Assembly: GCA_016748015.1 (NCBI GenBank)
Contig: JAAOMT010000117.1
Span: 1-33,217 of the forward strand
Reading direction: 5' to 3'
DNA: 33,217 nucleotides
Source: Geosiphon pyriformis
Taxonomy: Eukaryota > Glomeromycota > Glomeromycetes > Archaeosporales > Geosiphonaceae
Position numbers and translations under genes: made by a program. The notes beneath the pieces are model-generated. The model was given only the letters and a program-made list of their open reading frames with translations. It was not told where the DNA came from and ran no database searches. Positions within the stretch are counted from its first letter, which is position 1. Every line of letters starts with the position of its first letter. Shown here piece by piece: positions 1-11,724 of this stretch.

Positions 1-889
1 ATATATGTAACTTTAAAACTTATTAAATAAAAGTTTATGTATTTTAATTTGAAAATAAAACAAATTTAATAATGTTATTTTTATGTATTAATTAAATATA
101 ATTTAATTAAAACTTAAAATATGTAACAAAAATATTATTTACATATTTTTTATATGTAATCAGTAATTTAAACTTATATTAAACTATATGTATTTAACAA
201 CTTTTTATTTAAATATTAATTTAATTTTTATTTTAAACATTATATATTTAAGTTTTAATAACTTTATTATTACTTTTATATTAATACTTTATATTTTTAC
301 AAAATTTTTATTTTTATTACTATTTTATAAGATAATAATTTTTTTGTCTTAAATTTAATAGTTATTATTAATAATACTATAATTTAAAAAAATCATAAAT
401 AGAACTATTTATGGTTTTATAAATAATATTTTTAGACAAAAATTTAAAAATTTGATTAAAAATATTAAAAACTTAAATAATAAAATAAATTTAATTTTAA
501 AAATACTTTTAGATAATATTTGTATTAAATAATTTAAAAATATAAAAAGTAATTTTGCAAAAATAATAAAATTTTTTTTAAATACTAAATAAAAAATACA
601 TAATAAAAGTAAAATTTTATTATACTTTTAATTAAATACTTTAAAACTAAAAAAATAAATACAAATAAAATAATAGTTTTTTTATTTTTATATTTTATTG
701 CTTTAAGATTTAAATAATTAAATCTAAAAGTTTTTATTAAAAAAATTTAATTTTAAATATTAATTTATTAATAATTGTCAAAAAATTATTTTTTATAATA
801 AATAATTTTAAAAGACTATTATTTTTTTAAAAGTTTAAAAAATTATATACAAAATAATAATAATAGAAATAAATACAATAAAACTTTTT
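1..889. other. AT desert with no recognisable gene
   Basis: This stretch is almost pure A/T with only scattered G or C. Every frame on both strands is closed by frequent TAA/TAG codons. I see no domain, LTR, RNA gene or clear tandem array. Its composition matches LINE copy C at the other end of the window, so it may be a transposon remnant decayed past recognition. I could not align it by eye to any of the LINE or gypsy copies. Confidence 0.6.
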
Positions 890-1013
890 TTTTTCTACAT
901 CTAAAATTTCTTAAAAAGCACTTTTCTGAAAAAAAGTTTTTATTTTTTTTTTCAATATTTCTTTAATTAATAATCTTTTTGTTATAACTTTGAAGACTGT
1001 TTCAAGTAGTAAT

Positions 1014-2834
1014 ATGTCTAAAAAAAACATCTAAAAGTATTTTTTATGGTTCTACTGGTGGCTTTTTTTTTCAAAAAAAGAGGGTTGTTTTTAAAAATGT
1101 AAAACACTTTGGTAATGAAAAAAATATCTCTTTGGTCAAGTCTGAGTTTGACAATAGTGTGTATTCTGATATGAACAGTATGTCTAGTAATAATAAAGAC
1201 AATAATATAGTTGGTATTGATAGTAGGTCTTTTCTGGATTCAGCTGTGACTACTTCTAAAGCAAAAAAAATAGTTACTGGTTTGAATTATGGTTCTCTTT
1301 TTGGCTTTATTAGTTTGAAATAAATAAAAAATTGGGCTTCTTCCATTTTCTCTTAATATTTCTTTGGATAAAAAATAAGTGAATTTTAAAGTAATAAAAA
1401 CTCAAGTAGAAGTATTTGTTAGGAAATTATTTGCTTTAAATATTAATTTCTTTGTAGTGGAAAACAAATCAGCAACAGCAAAAACTTAGTTAATAAAAAA
1501 TTGTTTTTAATTATCAATAATTTTGGGAAAGTCACTACTTTTTCAAAATTTGAAAAAATTATCAAATTTATCTTTATTTTAGAAGCAAACATAGAAAAAG
1601 CCACATTATTGGCCAGAAAAAAAAGAATCAATGTAAATAGCAATTTCAAGAAACAAAAAGTATGCTCAGATTAGACTATGATTATTAAGGAAATTTCCAT
1701 GTTGTCACAGTATTTGAGTTTGGTCAAATTGTGTCTATTAAAATTCAATTTATTGAAATATAGCAGAAGACTGTAGTGGAATTTGCTGAATCAGGTCAAG
1801 TAGATTAACTGGTAGCAAAATAGTCATTCTTAATTAAGAAAAACTTAATACATATAGCTAAAACTGTAAAAGATTAAGAAACTTGGATGTTTAGAAATTA
1901 ATTTAAAGTGTTTTTGTTTATCTTGTTTGTAAAAATGACTGTTTATAATTTGGATACTCTTTTGGAAGAAGCTGGTAAGAAAACATGTGTCATTAATTAC
2001 TCACTTGAGACTGGCAACTGGGTTCACTGTGCTGTGATTGGTTTTAAATCTAATAAAAATCTAGAATTTGTCTTTTGCACAGAGCAAATTTCTGATGGTA
2101 TTAAACTTTTATAAGCCAGAATATATTTGATTCAGTATAATAAGTGTGAAAAGTTTGGTTATTCTGCTTTAAAGTATAATACAACTAATACATCCACTTT
2201 AAAGCCTTTAAAGCTATTTAAAAAAACAGTTTCAGATGCAAATTATCTCTAATTAGCAAAACTATATGCTAAAAAAAACATTTCTGTTTCTTATTCTGCT
2301 GTTTTTAGTAGCAAATTATAGACTCAAGTAGTTTTGGTAGCATCTGTTTTACATGATTCATTTTTTGGTTCTGGTTTTGGCTCTTTTTCTTCAAGTATTT
2401 TTGGCTTTAATAGAATTTTCTCTTTTATTTCGACAGTTAAATCTTTTTTGGATGATTATTTGACTTCTTTAGAATGCTTTTTGAAGCTCTTGGCAAATCA
2501 GGTGTTTAATATCATAAAAAAATTGAGTTTTGTAAATTTGGTACCACTAGCACTTGTTACTCATATTTTTTTTCTGGCTGTTATAGTGCTTTTGATTTCA
2601 AACTCAAATTCAAATATAATCTTAAGTAATTTACTACTTCTACTTATTCTCTTTTTCTTAACAGCAAAGAATTTAAATTCAGATCTTGGTTTAAGTAATT
2701 CAAAAATTTTAACCACTAAGATGAGTGGCTTAGAATCAAAAATGGTGGTTTTCAAAATATTAGTTAATTCAGATTTGACTAGATTGGATCAGTTGTGTTC
2801 TGGCTCAAGTTTTCTGGTTTTTTTTTTTTCTTAA
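1014..2834 (+). pseudogene. LINE copy A ORF1 (RNA-binding/zinc-knuckle protein), broken
   Basis: Probable start ATG at 1014 (MSKKN). A frameshift follows at the T/A homopolymers near 1065-1080, after which a Ser/Asp-rich N-terminal stretch is open at 1132-1323. Further open pieces lie at 1908-2114 and 2334-2834. A retrovirus-type zinc knuckle can be placed at about 2136-2177 as Y-x2-C-x4-Y-x4-Y; three of its four C/C/H/C ligands now read Tyr, each explained by one transition (TGT or CAC to TAT). The C-terminal part (2334-2834) is Ser/Leu-rich and ends in a Leu-rich segment with the pattern MSGLESKM, also seen in modified form at the ORF1 end of copy B. ORF1 proteins of this kind bind the element's RNA. 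The product is non-functional here. A Rhizophagus-type LINE ORF1 is my reading of the family. Confidence 0.8.
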
Positions 2835-2849
2835 TAACCAATTTAGTGT

Positions 2850-5830
2850 GAAAATTTACTATATGTAATATTTGAGATATCAATGTTCTTATAAAACAGA
2901 ATAACATTGTTTATTGGCATACTAATTTGGGTAATATGGTTTTTTTTATAACAGAAACAAAGCTAAGATTTAGTATCAAGTTGTGAATTGCAAATAAATT
3001 TGATGAAGTAAGAGTTTTCACATCTGGTTTAGAAAAAAGTTTTTTAGTACTAGTGTAGCCATTATTATAAACAATTTTTTGGCTTAACATGTTTTAAAAG
3101 TAAAAGAAGTTTATAGTTATGTTATTTCTATGCAATTTTTTTTCAAAGGCAAACTTTTGGTAATGGTTTTGGGTTTATATGCTGATGTTTCTACTAAAAC
3201 CAGATTTAATTAGGCATCAGCTGTTAATTTTTTCATTGTTAAAACAGTTAACTCCAGTAATTTCGTGGTCTTGGGTAGAGATTTTAATAAAAATAGTTCT
3301 AAGAAAAGTACAAGTTTTAAATTTTGTTTAAGTTTGGGTTTAATCAACTTATTTAGGAGACACTTATTGGTTAAGATTTTTATTTGGTATAATTTAAGAG
3401 ATGTGAAAAAGATCATTGATTACATTTTTGTGAATAAAAGTTTGGCATCTTTGGTAACCAGTCATATGGTTGAATTTGTAATTGAATTCTTTAATATTAA
3501 TCACAAGACTGTTTTGGTGTTAATTGGTTTGGGTGGACTCTTGAATATTTATTTAAATAGCATATATAAGCAAGCTAATAAGGACTATTAAATGTTTAAG
3601 ATTAAAGATACAAATGATACCAAGTAAATAAGATTTAAAGAATGCTTTTCTGTCAAGTTTTTGGTAGTAGAAAACTCATTTTTAAGTGTTAAGACTTGTG
3701 GTAATTTAAATACTATGTGGACACTACTTAAAAAGATTATGATGAAATCAGCTAATAAAATATTTTCTAAATATTGGTTTAGCAAGCTTCTGTGTTCAAA
3801 AAACAAACACTTTTTTAAGTTTTTTGGTTTGGAATTACTTATTGTTAAGACTGTTAAGAAGCTTAACTTTGGTAATACACTTGGTTTTAATTGTTTTTGT
3901 TAAGAAATGGTTGACTTTAATAGTAATAAGACTTTTAAAGTCATAAACATAGTTTAAAATAATATAAAATCAATGGATATTCTTAAACATTTGTCTTCAG
4001 TCTGTAAAAAATACAAAAAATTTAAGATATATGAATCAAGATTAACTAAAGAGGCATTTATCAGGAAAGCTATCAAAAGATACATAAAAAACTTTTGTAC
4101 TAATAAAAGAAATATTATTAGAAGTATTTTGAATTGGTCTTTTTACAAGATAGTTTTGGATTACTTAATAGTAAATAGCAAATTGGTTTTGAAACCAAAG
4201 AAGATAAAGCTCAATATTAACAAAATTATAAAGAGTTAGACAAGAAAGTGAACTGTGTCTACTGTGATATTTAATCTTTGAACTTATCAATATGTGTTAT
4301 TAGATTATTTAAATATAATGTTTTTTCTAACATAATAAGAGTAATTAGTATGGAAAAGTTGTTTTTAGTAATAAATAGTTTGCCTAATAGCAAGGCTGCT
4401 GGTTTGTTTAACATTTTAAATGAACTTTGAAAGCATAGTAGTAATAAAGTAGTAGGATGTCTTTTGAATTTATTAAATATATGTTTGTCTATTAAGAGTG
4501 TTTTTGTGTTGTAGAAAAGAGCTTGGGTCTCAATAATTCCTAAATCTTATAATTGGGATGAGGTGTTAACAAATATTTATCTTATTGTTTTGATTAAAAC
4601 TGCCAAAAAGATTCTATACAAAATTCTATTTAATTGAATTTTGTTTGTATATAGTAAGTTTGGTGTTTTTTGTGGTAATAATTTTTCAGTTTTAAAGGAT
4701 ACTTCTACTTAGTCTTTGGTGTTTGTTGTTGGGTTAACGGTTGAAAATGCTCTAGAAAAAAACAAAAAACTCTGGTGGGTTTTACAAGATATGTACAAAG
4801 CTTATAACTTAATTGGCTGGCACTACTTAAGAACTAGCTTGTGATAAATTAAAATATGTAATAGATTCATCAAATTTTTTGGTAGCATACATAAAGATAG
4901 AATCAATAGAATAATGACTGATTTTGGTTTTTCAAAAGACTATAAATTACATAATAGATTGAATTAAGATAAAGTTTTCTCATCTTTTCTTTGGAAAATT
5001 TTTACAATCCTCTTTTGTGCAAGGTTAAAAGACATGAAAATTTATGCAGATATCAAATCAATACTAAGTTTGTGACAAAGACTAATAGAGTCAAAAATAC
5101 TGGTAAGATGTCTTTTTTTTTTGCAGCTGGTGTTTTTGTGAACAATACAATTTGGGTTGGAAACTGCCAAGTCTTTACACAGTATGCTTTGAACATTGCT
5201 AATGAATTTTTTTTAATCAATAATAAAAAAATAATCATTATTCTTATAAATTAAGATGTCAAAATTGTTTCTTTGAGACTTAGTAACCAGCCTATTTTAA
5301 TTGTCAAGAAAAGCAAAGTGTACAAATATTTGAAGATATTTTTATTGACTAAAAGATTGTCTAAATTTAGTCTTGCCACAGCTCATTCTAATGTTCAGTT
5401 TTTTATTAATATAGTATTCAAGAAAGCTATTACAGAAAAACAGTTTTTTTACTTGGTGTCAACCATTTTACAACCTATAATTAATTATAAGACTTAGTTT
5501 AATTTTGTTTTATCAAGTATATATCACAAGTAAAATGTTATGATTAGAAAAAGTCTCAGGTCTAAGGTTGGTCTGCTTCATAATTTTTTTAATATGATTT
5601 TGCATTATTTTTTCTTGTATAGTATTACTAGAGATTTTTGATCTCTTTTCTTAAATGTTGTTAATATCTAATTGCTGTGAATTTATGTTTTTTAAAAGTA
5701 GTTTAATCTTTAATAGCTGAATTTATCTCTTCAAATTATTTTTTATAATTTGAACTGCTGGGCTTATAAGTGGAATAGCCAATTTCATGTCAAGTACTTT
5801 GTGTAGTTATATTGTCCAACTTGTCTAATA
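2850..5830 (+). pseudogene. LINE copy A ORF2 (AP-type endonuclease + reverse transcriptase), broken
   Basis: ORF2 of a LINE nicks target DNA and reverse-transcribes the element RNA there. The endonuclease domain is readable at about 2890-3560, with LGRDFN (GDFN-type motif, Asp kept) near 3270 and IDYIF near 3417. The final SDH-type motif reads NINH. A linker with K/R-rich helices runs 3590-4240 (open at 3661-3903 and 3973-4239). The RT domain spans about 4330-5500. Its catalytic FADD/YADD-type box is FVNN at 5135-5146, so both metal-binding aspartates became asparagine. After about 5600 the C-terminal tail (TRDFW...LNVVN) differs from copy B's tail, so this copy carries an alternative or recombinant 3' end, which recurs at 12453-12648. 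Stops are nearly all TAA/TAG at former Gln codons, plus TGA for Trp/Arg. Confidence 0.85.
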
Positions 5831-6165
5831 TTTTCTTATTTGAATTTGAAGCCAATAAATTATTATTTTTACTTAGTAATGCAATAATCAATGAACAAAA
5901 AGCAATTACAACTATATAAACTGTTACTTATAGAAAATAGTAAGTATATTAACATATAAATTAGCCAATCAAAAGTAGATATAGTAAATATGAAATTCTA
6001 TGATTTCACTTAAAAGAATTACAAAATTCCAGAAATTTCAAAATTCTCATATAAGAAATTACAGAATTACAGAATTCCAGGATTTTTCTTAAAAGAATTG
6101 TAAGATTCCAGAAATTCCAGGATTCCTGACATGAAAAATTAAAAAATTGAGGAATCTCAAATATG

Positions 6166-6174
6166 TATATATAG
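6166..6174 (+). promoter_or_regulatory. LTR-I core promoter TATA box (element D)
   Basis: TATATATAG, followed by a conserved CAGTAGTATTAGAAAC stretch. The same box and downstream sequence sit at matching positions in the other LTR-I copies. It lies about 245 bases into the LTR, as expected for a U3/R boundary. An AATAAA follows at 6252-6257. Confidence 0.65.
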
Positions 6175-6251
6175 CAGTAGTATTAGAAACAAAAAAGGCA
6201 GATCTCTCAGTTTAAATTTAATCTAAGCAACTTTCCAAAATCACAAATATC

Positions 6252-6257
6252 AATAAA
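6252..6257 (+). promoter_or_regulatory. LTR-I polyadenylation signal AATAAA
   Basis: AATAAA lies about 80 bases past the TATA box. It is kept in the other LTR-I copies (minus strand at 17838-17843, 20759-20764 and 24177-24182), which supports a real R-region polyadenylation signal rather than chance in AT-rich DNA. Confidence 0.5.
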
Positions 6258-6778
6258 TAACTATTTATTATCTCAAATCTATTTTCTATTATTAACACTT
6301 TATGTTAATAGCAATTAATACTTAATTATACTAAAACAATAGCTTTTGATTATGGTTATTGACAAAATACTAACTTGTAATTGCCTTGGTTTATTCTTTT
6401 TATCTTTTCATTATCTTTTTTGTTTTGTTTTCTTTATTTTTTGTCATGTTTACTAATTGATTAAAAATTAAGCACTGAGTTATAAAGATCATAAAAACTG
6501 GTAAAAGACCCATAAAAAAAGGGTAGAACACTCATAGATTTGAGAATAGCTTACCAAAAAAATTACTGGTCATTACACTGAAAAAAAAATTAATAGAATT
6601 GTGGTTCTAAGAAATTATAGAAAAACCACACTTGAATTTCTGTTTATTATACAAAAAACTCAACCAAAATCTTTAGAAACAAAACCTTCAGATTATCAAT
6701 ATCATTAATATATTTATTAAGCACCAAGTTCTGGGTTTATTATTTGATTTGAAACCCCAAATAATTACTTGTAACATT

Positions 6779-6790
6779 TGGTGCTCTCTG
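6779..6790 (+). promoter_or_regulatory. tRNA primer-binding site of element D
   Basis: TGGTGCTCTCTG begins two bases after the LTR end. It starts with TGG, the complement of a tRNA 3' CCA, as expected for minus-strand DNA priming in LTR retrotransposons. The same site, with one G-to-A change, follows the LTR of element E. I cannot name the tRNA. Confidence 0.7.
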
Positions 6791-8035
6791 TAAAGTATAA
6801 TTTAACAGAGAACTGGCACCAACAGCATTTATCCAAAACAGTGGCAGAATCCAAAAAAACAAGGACAAACCATTTGGAATTTGCAAAATTTTTATTCTAA
6901 TATTACCACACCTACTTCGGATTAACAAATAATAGTTGGCCAACAGAATCAGTTTTCAATTGCTATGTTAATGAAAGAATAATATATTATTTTGGAGGCC
7001 AAGAAGATTCAGAATCTGTTTTCAACAATTTTTTTAATGAACTACTCCAAAACACTACCCTTCTACAAAACTATTTATTTGGACTCCTAATCACAGAAAT
7101 AAACAGGGAAATTGAAAAATACACCAAACAAAAATTTCTTATTACTTTTGCTAACAAAGAAAAAAAAAATTACAAACACCTACAAGAACTCCAAAACAAA
7201 TGCAACTACCTACTTGGAAAAAACAAAGATTTGATTCACCTGTCAATCTATTATATTATCATACACTCAGAAGCATTATTAATATAACTTTAATAGACAT
7301 GCCCACCACAAATGTGATAATACTATTAAATAGAATCTCATTCCAAAGTAAACAAAAGAAAGCAGAGTTACTAGAAACATATAGAAATTATTTTGAGAGA
7401 TTTAAATCACAATTCCCAACATCATTAGAAACTTGATCACCACTATTACAACCAGATTTTGGAGCTGTTAGTTCTTGAGAAATAACCAACTCGGAGAAGA
7501 AAAAGATAGTAATTAAGAAATTAACAGGTGAAACCTGATCCTAAAAAATCCAGAAATTAAAACTCTAATTAATTAAACTCTAAAAAATTAGAATAATTCA
7601 AACCCCAACATTATTAATTAGAAAAATTTATCTCCAATAATTATGATTGATTTACTACTAGCTCCACCAATTGCCAAACAGCAACAGCAACAATCACAAT
7701 CACCATCTCAGTAGTAACTACAACAGCAATCTCAATTTCCACCACAATTACAACTACTATTAGCACCAATAATATTTGCTTTAATTGCCAAACTTAAGAA
7801 ATTTACTGGCAAAGAAAACAACACTCAAATATGGCTTAACAATGTGGGAAAAGCCATTACTGCTAATAGATAAGATGATGTTAAAGCCTTCCAAGCCATT
7901 CCATATTTCCTTCAAAATACTGCCAATTTGTAGTATTAAAGCTTGGTTGCCAAATTCCAAACTTTTGATGAATTCAAGACTGAATTTTTGAGGTACTTCA
8001 ATAACAATAATAGCATCAACTAATTAGCCACCTTA
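6791..8035 (+). pseudogene. gag of gypsy element D, broken
   Basis: Gag proteins form the virus-like particle. Here the N-terminal part is open at about 6985-7250 (GGQEDSESVFNN onward) and slips frame at the A-run near 7157-7170. It then continues as the segment with LPTWKKQR (7200-7436), which element E also carries near 16910. A Pro/Gln-rich spacer (about 7620-7780) leads into the capsid-like retrotransposon gag domain at 7770-8035 (KKFTGKENN, IPYFLQNTAN, FLRYFNNNNS), open apart from four TAA/TAG stops in Gln or Trp positions. The zinc knuckle expected next is missing because the sequence jumps into pol. Confidence 0.8.
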
Positions 8036-8074
8036 TTGAAAAAAACTCTCTTAAATTAACATAAGTCTCTTAAA

Positions 8075-10890
8075 ACTCTAACAACAAAGACAATTAAAAC
8101 AACTAATTGCTGTATATGTTAATATATTCATCAAAGATAACAATAATTTGAAAAAAACTAACATATTATAACATCAAATCCATATAGTAAATGCTCCACC
8201 AAAATGCTAACAAATCTATCTAATTTTACTTATTAGCCATTAGTTCATTAAAGAAAAAGTACAATAGATGCTCAAAAATAGTTTTATATAACTATCAAAA
8301 AGCTCTTAGGCCTTACCAGTTGTTCTTGTAAAAAAAAATAGAAAAATCAGATTTTGTGTCAATTATTGTTATTTGAATAGTATTACAATTAGAGATGGCT
8401 ATCCTCTATTAAGAATTGACAACATACTAAATGCTTTAGAAAAAGCCAAGTTCTTCTTAACTTTAAACTTGGAAAGTGAATATTAACAAGTTAAAATGAA
8501 CTCCAAGAATTAATCCAAGACAGTATTTACTATTTAAAGTAAAAATTATGAATTTAATATTATACTTTTTAGACTTTGTAATACATCAGCAACATTTTAA
8601 CAACTTATAGATGTTGTTTATAAAAAACTATTGTGGCAATTAGTAGTTGTTTATCTTGATAACACTAATATATACTCTCTAATATTTAAAGCTCATTTGA
8701 TCCACTTATAAGAAATATTTTAACAATTACAAAAAACAGAACTGAAATTAAACATTAAAAAATGTCATTTTGAAAAAACAAGCTTAATTTTCCTTAGACA
8801 CATTGTTAGCAAAAATGGAATCCAACCCAATTCAAGAACAATTAGTGCTGTCAAAAACTTCAAAACTTGCCAAAATACTACAGAACTAAGAGAATTTGTT
8901 GGATTAGTTTTTTACTATTGAAAATTTATTAAAGAATTTTTTGAAATTACAAAATCACTTAACTATTTTACCAACAAAAATGTTCTATATAATAGATTAA
9001 TAAACAACAAAAAGCCTTTAAAATACTCAAAATAAAATTAACAACAGTTCTAGTTTTTGCTTAACAAACAGTTTTAACTAGCCACCAATGTTTTATTTAC
9101 AATATTTGGTGCCATTTTATCACAATTAAATGACAATAACAATGAACAAATAATTGTTTATGCTAGCAGAACACTAAAATCTCTAAAAATAAAATATGGT
9201 TTAATTGAATTAGAAGCAGCAGCTATTATATAGACCCTCAAATATTTTTAACAATATTTGGGAAATGACAAAGAATTTGATATTATCACAGATAATATTG
9301 GTTTTAAATGGCTTAACAAAAAAAAATCCAAACTTAGTACCAAACAATATTAATGGATTGGTTTCTTAACAGATTACAAATATATTATCCATCACAAATC
9401 TGGCAAATTATACACTAATATTAATAATTTTTCAAGAATGAGGCAAGATTAATACCAGCACTAATACCAACAAAATACCAACAACCTATTAGCTGAACAA
9501 ACAACAAAATTAATAACAATAGACCCAAAAACTTACAACAATATCAAACAATTTTTGGTGGCATTTATTTTATCAGAAAATTGGTCTTCAAGTGAAAAAC
9601 ACTAATTACAAAACTAATTAAAGCAATACTTTATTCATCATAACAAAATCTATTACTAAAATCACAAAAATCCAATCAATCCACTTAGATTAGTCTAAAA
9701 AAATGAGAAAAAAACCATCTTTTACAACATATACACTAACTTATTGTTAGCATATCTAAGGAGAAATAATATAATTTAAAGAACACTTGAACATTATTTT
9801 TGGTCTTACATATATAAAAATATTTGATAATATGTAGAATCTTGTAATAGTTGTCAAAAAAGAAGAGAAATTTGTCTTACTGAATCTTTAAATCCGATCA
9901 AAGTTGAACAACTTTTTAACAGAATAGGAAATAATTTAGTCGGACTATTACCTATTACTACTCAAGAAAACCAATATATAACAGTTGCAGTAGATTACCT
10001 TACTAAATGGCCTAAAACCAGAGCTATTTAAAAAACAGATGCAAAATCAGTAGTAAATTTCATCTACAAAAACATTATTTGTAGACATAGATGCCCAATT
10101 AAACTCTTATCTAATCAAAGAACACATTTTGTAAACAACTTAATGCAAAAAATTTGTGAACAATTCAATGTTTAAAAACTTTTATCATTATTTTACTACT
10201 TCCAAACAAATAAACTTATAGAATGTTTCAATTAGACACTGTGTAAATTACTAGCCAAAGTTTTAACCAATTTTGAACAAGAATAAAATATCTTTATTTT
10301 ATCAGTATTATTAGCATATAAAACACTAAAACAAAATACTACAAAACACATATTATTTGATCTTACCAATAAAAAAACAGCAATATTACCAATTAATTTT
10401 ACAGTAAATACATATTTAGTACAACCCAATACAAAAAAAAACTTCCAAAAAACTTTTCAACAAAGAGCTTACACTCTTTTTAGCACACTAGAAAAAAAAT
10501 AACAAATTGCAGCAACTTATATTGAACACTTTCAAGCCCAACAAAAAAAATAGCATGACAACAAATTGCTATCAGTTATCAATGAATTTAAAGTTAAAAA
10601 CAAAGTTTTCTTACACAGAACTAAGACTGAAAAACCATAAGGTAAAAAATTTAAACATATATGAAATAGACTATTTTATATTCATAAAATCTTAAGCAAT
10701 AGATTATACAAGTTAAAACTTGATGACAAAATCCTAACCAAAGTTGCACAAAGAGATTGACTATATTACTATTATTTTAGAAACAATCTTGAACTATTAA
10801 TTTCACAAATTAGTATATATTTTTTTTAATTAATCCTAAAAATATTTCTCGAAATTTAGAATCAATAGTTATAATAGAACAACAACAAAT
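8075..10890 (+). pseudogene. pol of gypsy element D: RT, RNase H and integrase, broken
   Basis: The RT runs about 8075-8960: the N-terminal motif RFCVNY near 8342, the PLLRID segment, motif FRLCNTSATFQ, and the catalytic box YLDN at 8652-8663 (YLDD with the last Asp changed to Asn). RNase H is at about 9060-9330 (GAILSQLND, YASRTLKS, DIITDN). Integrase follows at about 9620-10890. Its zinc domain keeps C-x2-C at 9843-9854, but both His read Tyr. The DDE core reads N at the first Asp (GNNLVG near 9930) and N at the second (LLSNQRT near 10110), with the Glu kept at 10221. The C-terminal part ends in LESIVIIE (near 10855), matching LEPIIIIE in element G. The enzyme would be dead in all three activities. 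Confidence 0.87.
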
Positions 10891-11724
10891 TTGAATATTT
10901 AATTTTATTAGTTATTTCTTTTAAAATACAGAAATATTAAAAACAAAAATAGCAAAATAATTACCAGAAAATACCCAAACAAAAAAATATATAAAAATTT
11001 CTATACCAAAAATAATTTTTTTTTCTTTCAAATTTTATAATGCTTATTCTCTGAAACATTTAACAAATATTACAAAATTTAATGTTAGCTTAAAAACACT
11101 CCCTGACTTATCCATAATGATCAATAGAAGCCAAATTAATTACACCCAAAAAAAACTATAGTCTTAGTAGTAAATAATTCCCAGAAATATTATTCTTATA
11201 AAACAAATACAAGAAGTTATTCTGAAAGTCAACTATCAGAACTTTTAAAGCAAGCTTTAAAAGAAAACTTTCTTATTATTCTTATTGACATTTTACCAAA
11301 TAACACAATCTAACAAAAACTTTTATTAATTTTTAATAAACAAAACAATAACTATATTTTTATATATAAATATTTTTATATTAAAAAAACACTTTATTAA
11401 CGAAAATTAGAACTTACAACAACAAATCTCACTTTTGAAGCAATACAAAAACAAATTTACAATAATTTAAGACAGCAGTTGGACCAACAAACACTTACTA
11501 TAAACTCAGAGCAGTACTTAGATTTTATGACTTATTCAATACTTGTGAAAACATCTTACAAAATTCAATACTCCAACTAATAAAAATATAATATATTGGT
11601 AAACTCACAGAACTGAAATTTCAACAATTTTCAGACCAAATTACCACGATTATTTTGGACCACTATCTCAATATTACAAATAGTGCTTGGATTTTGATAG
11701 AACTCAGTCTTGAGGAGAAGATTA
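10891..11724 (+). pseudogene. Unrecognised ORF downstream of integrase in element D
   Basis: After integrase, one frame stays coherent apart from stops at Gln-type codons from about 11040 to 11640. It contains LSELLKQALKENF followed by a Leu/Ile-rich segment, then KLELTTTNLTFEAIQKQ and LRQQLDQQTLT. That composition looks like a helical soluble protein rather than an envelope: I see no signal peptide or clear membrane anchor. It sits where some gypsy elements carry a third ORF. The last bases before the LTR at 11725 (GAGGAGAAGA at 11711-11720) are a purine run, as expected of a polypurine tract. I do not recognise the family. Confidence 0.5.

Larger units (their letters stand above)
890..5830 (+). 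mobile_element. LINE copy A (non-LTR retrotransposon), degenerate
   Basis: A near full-length non-LTR element with an ORF1 nucleic-acid-binding protein followed by an ORF2 endonuclease/RT protein. The order, spacing and residual protein sequence match LINE copy B on the other strand (24351-29420), but ORF1 belongs to a different subfamily. The element is dead: both ORFs carry many stops and several frameshifts at homopolymers, and the RT active site is mutated. The 5' limit is approximate, set where composition changes just before the ORF1 start. The 3' end fades before the gypsy LTR at 5922, so gypsy element D seems to have inserted into or beside its 3' end. Confidence 0.85.
5922..6776 (+). 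repeat. 5' LTR of gypsy element D (LTR-I family)
   Basis: An 855-bp LTR bounded by the 6-base inverted termini TGTTAC (5922) and GTAACA (6771-6776). It aligns along its length with the LTR at 17345-18143 on the other strand, and in part with 20311-21060 and 23996-24350. It contains degenerate repeats built on GAATTCC (about 6000-6125), a TATA box, an AATAAA signal and a pyrimidine-rich tract (6386-6445). A primer-binding site follows directly. Confidence 0.87.
5922..11724 (+). mobile_element. Ty3/gypsy LTR retrotransposon D, degenerate, lacking protease and its own 3' LTR
   Basis: The order is 5' LTR (5922-6776), primer-binding site (6779-6790), gag (to about 8035), RT, RNase H, integrase (to about 10890) and an extra ORF region (to about 11724). 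RT before integrase with a YLDD-type box assigns it to Ty3/gypsy. No protease fits between gag and RT, so an internal deletion of about a protease plus linker is likely near 8035-8075. The sequence at the 3' end (11725 on) is an LTR, but not the one at 5922, so the element is chimeric or truncated. All ORFs are interrupted. Confidence 0.85.

Noticed and set aside
2561-2755. Minus-strand frame inside LINE A ORF1
   Set aside because: Shadow of the ORF1 C-terminal segment on the plus strand.
5990-6130. CRISPR-like array (repeated GAATTCC words)
   Set aside because: Units are short, overlapping and irregular with no spacers; they are internal LTR repeats.
10232-10429. A 65-codon minus-strand frame with Cys and Val
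   Set aside because: Antisense to the integrase core of element D, which is recognisable on the plus strand.
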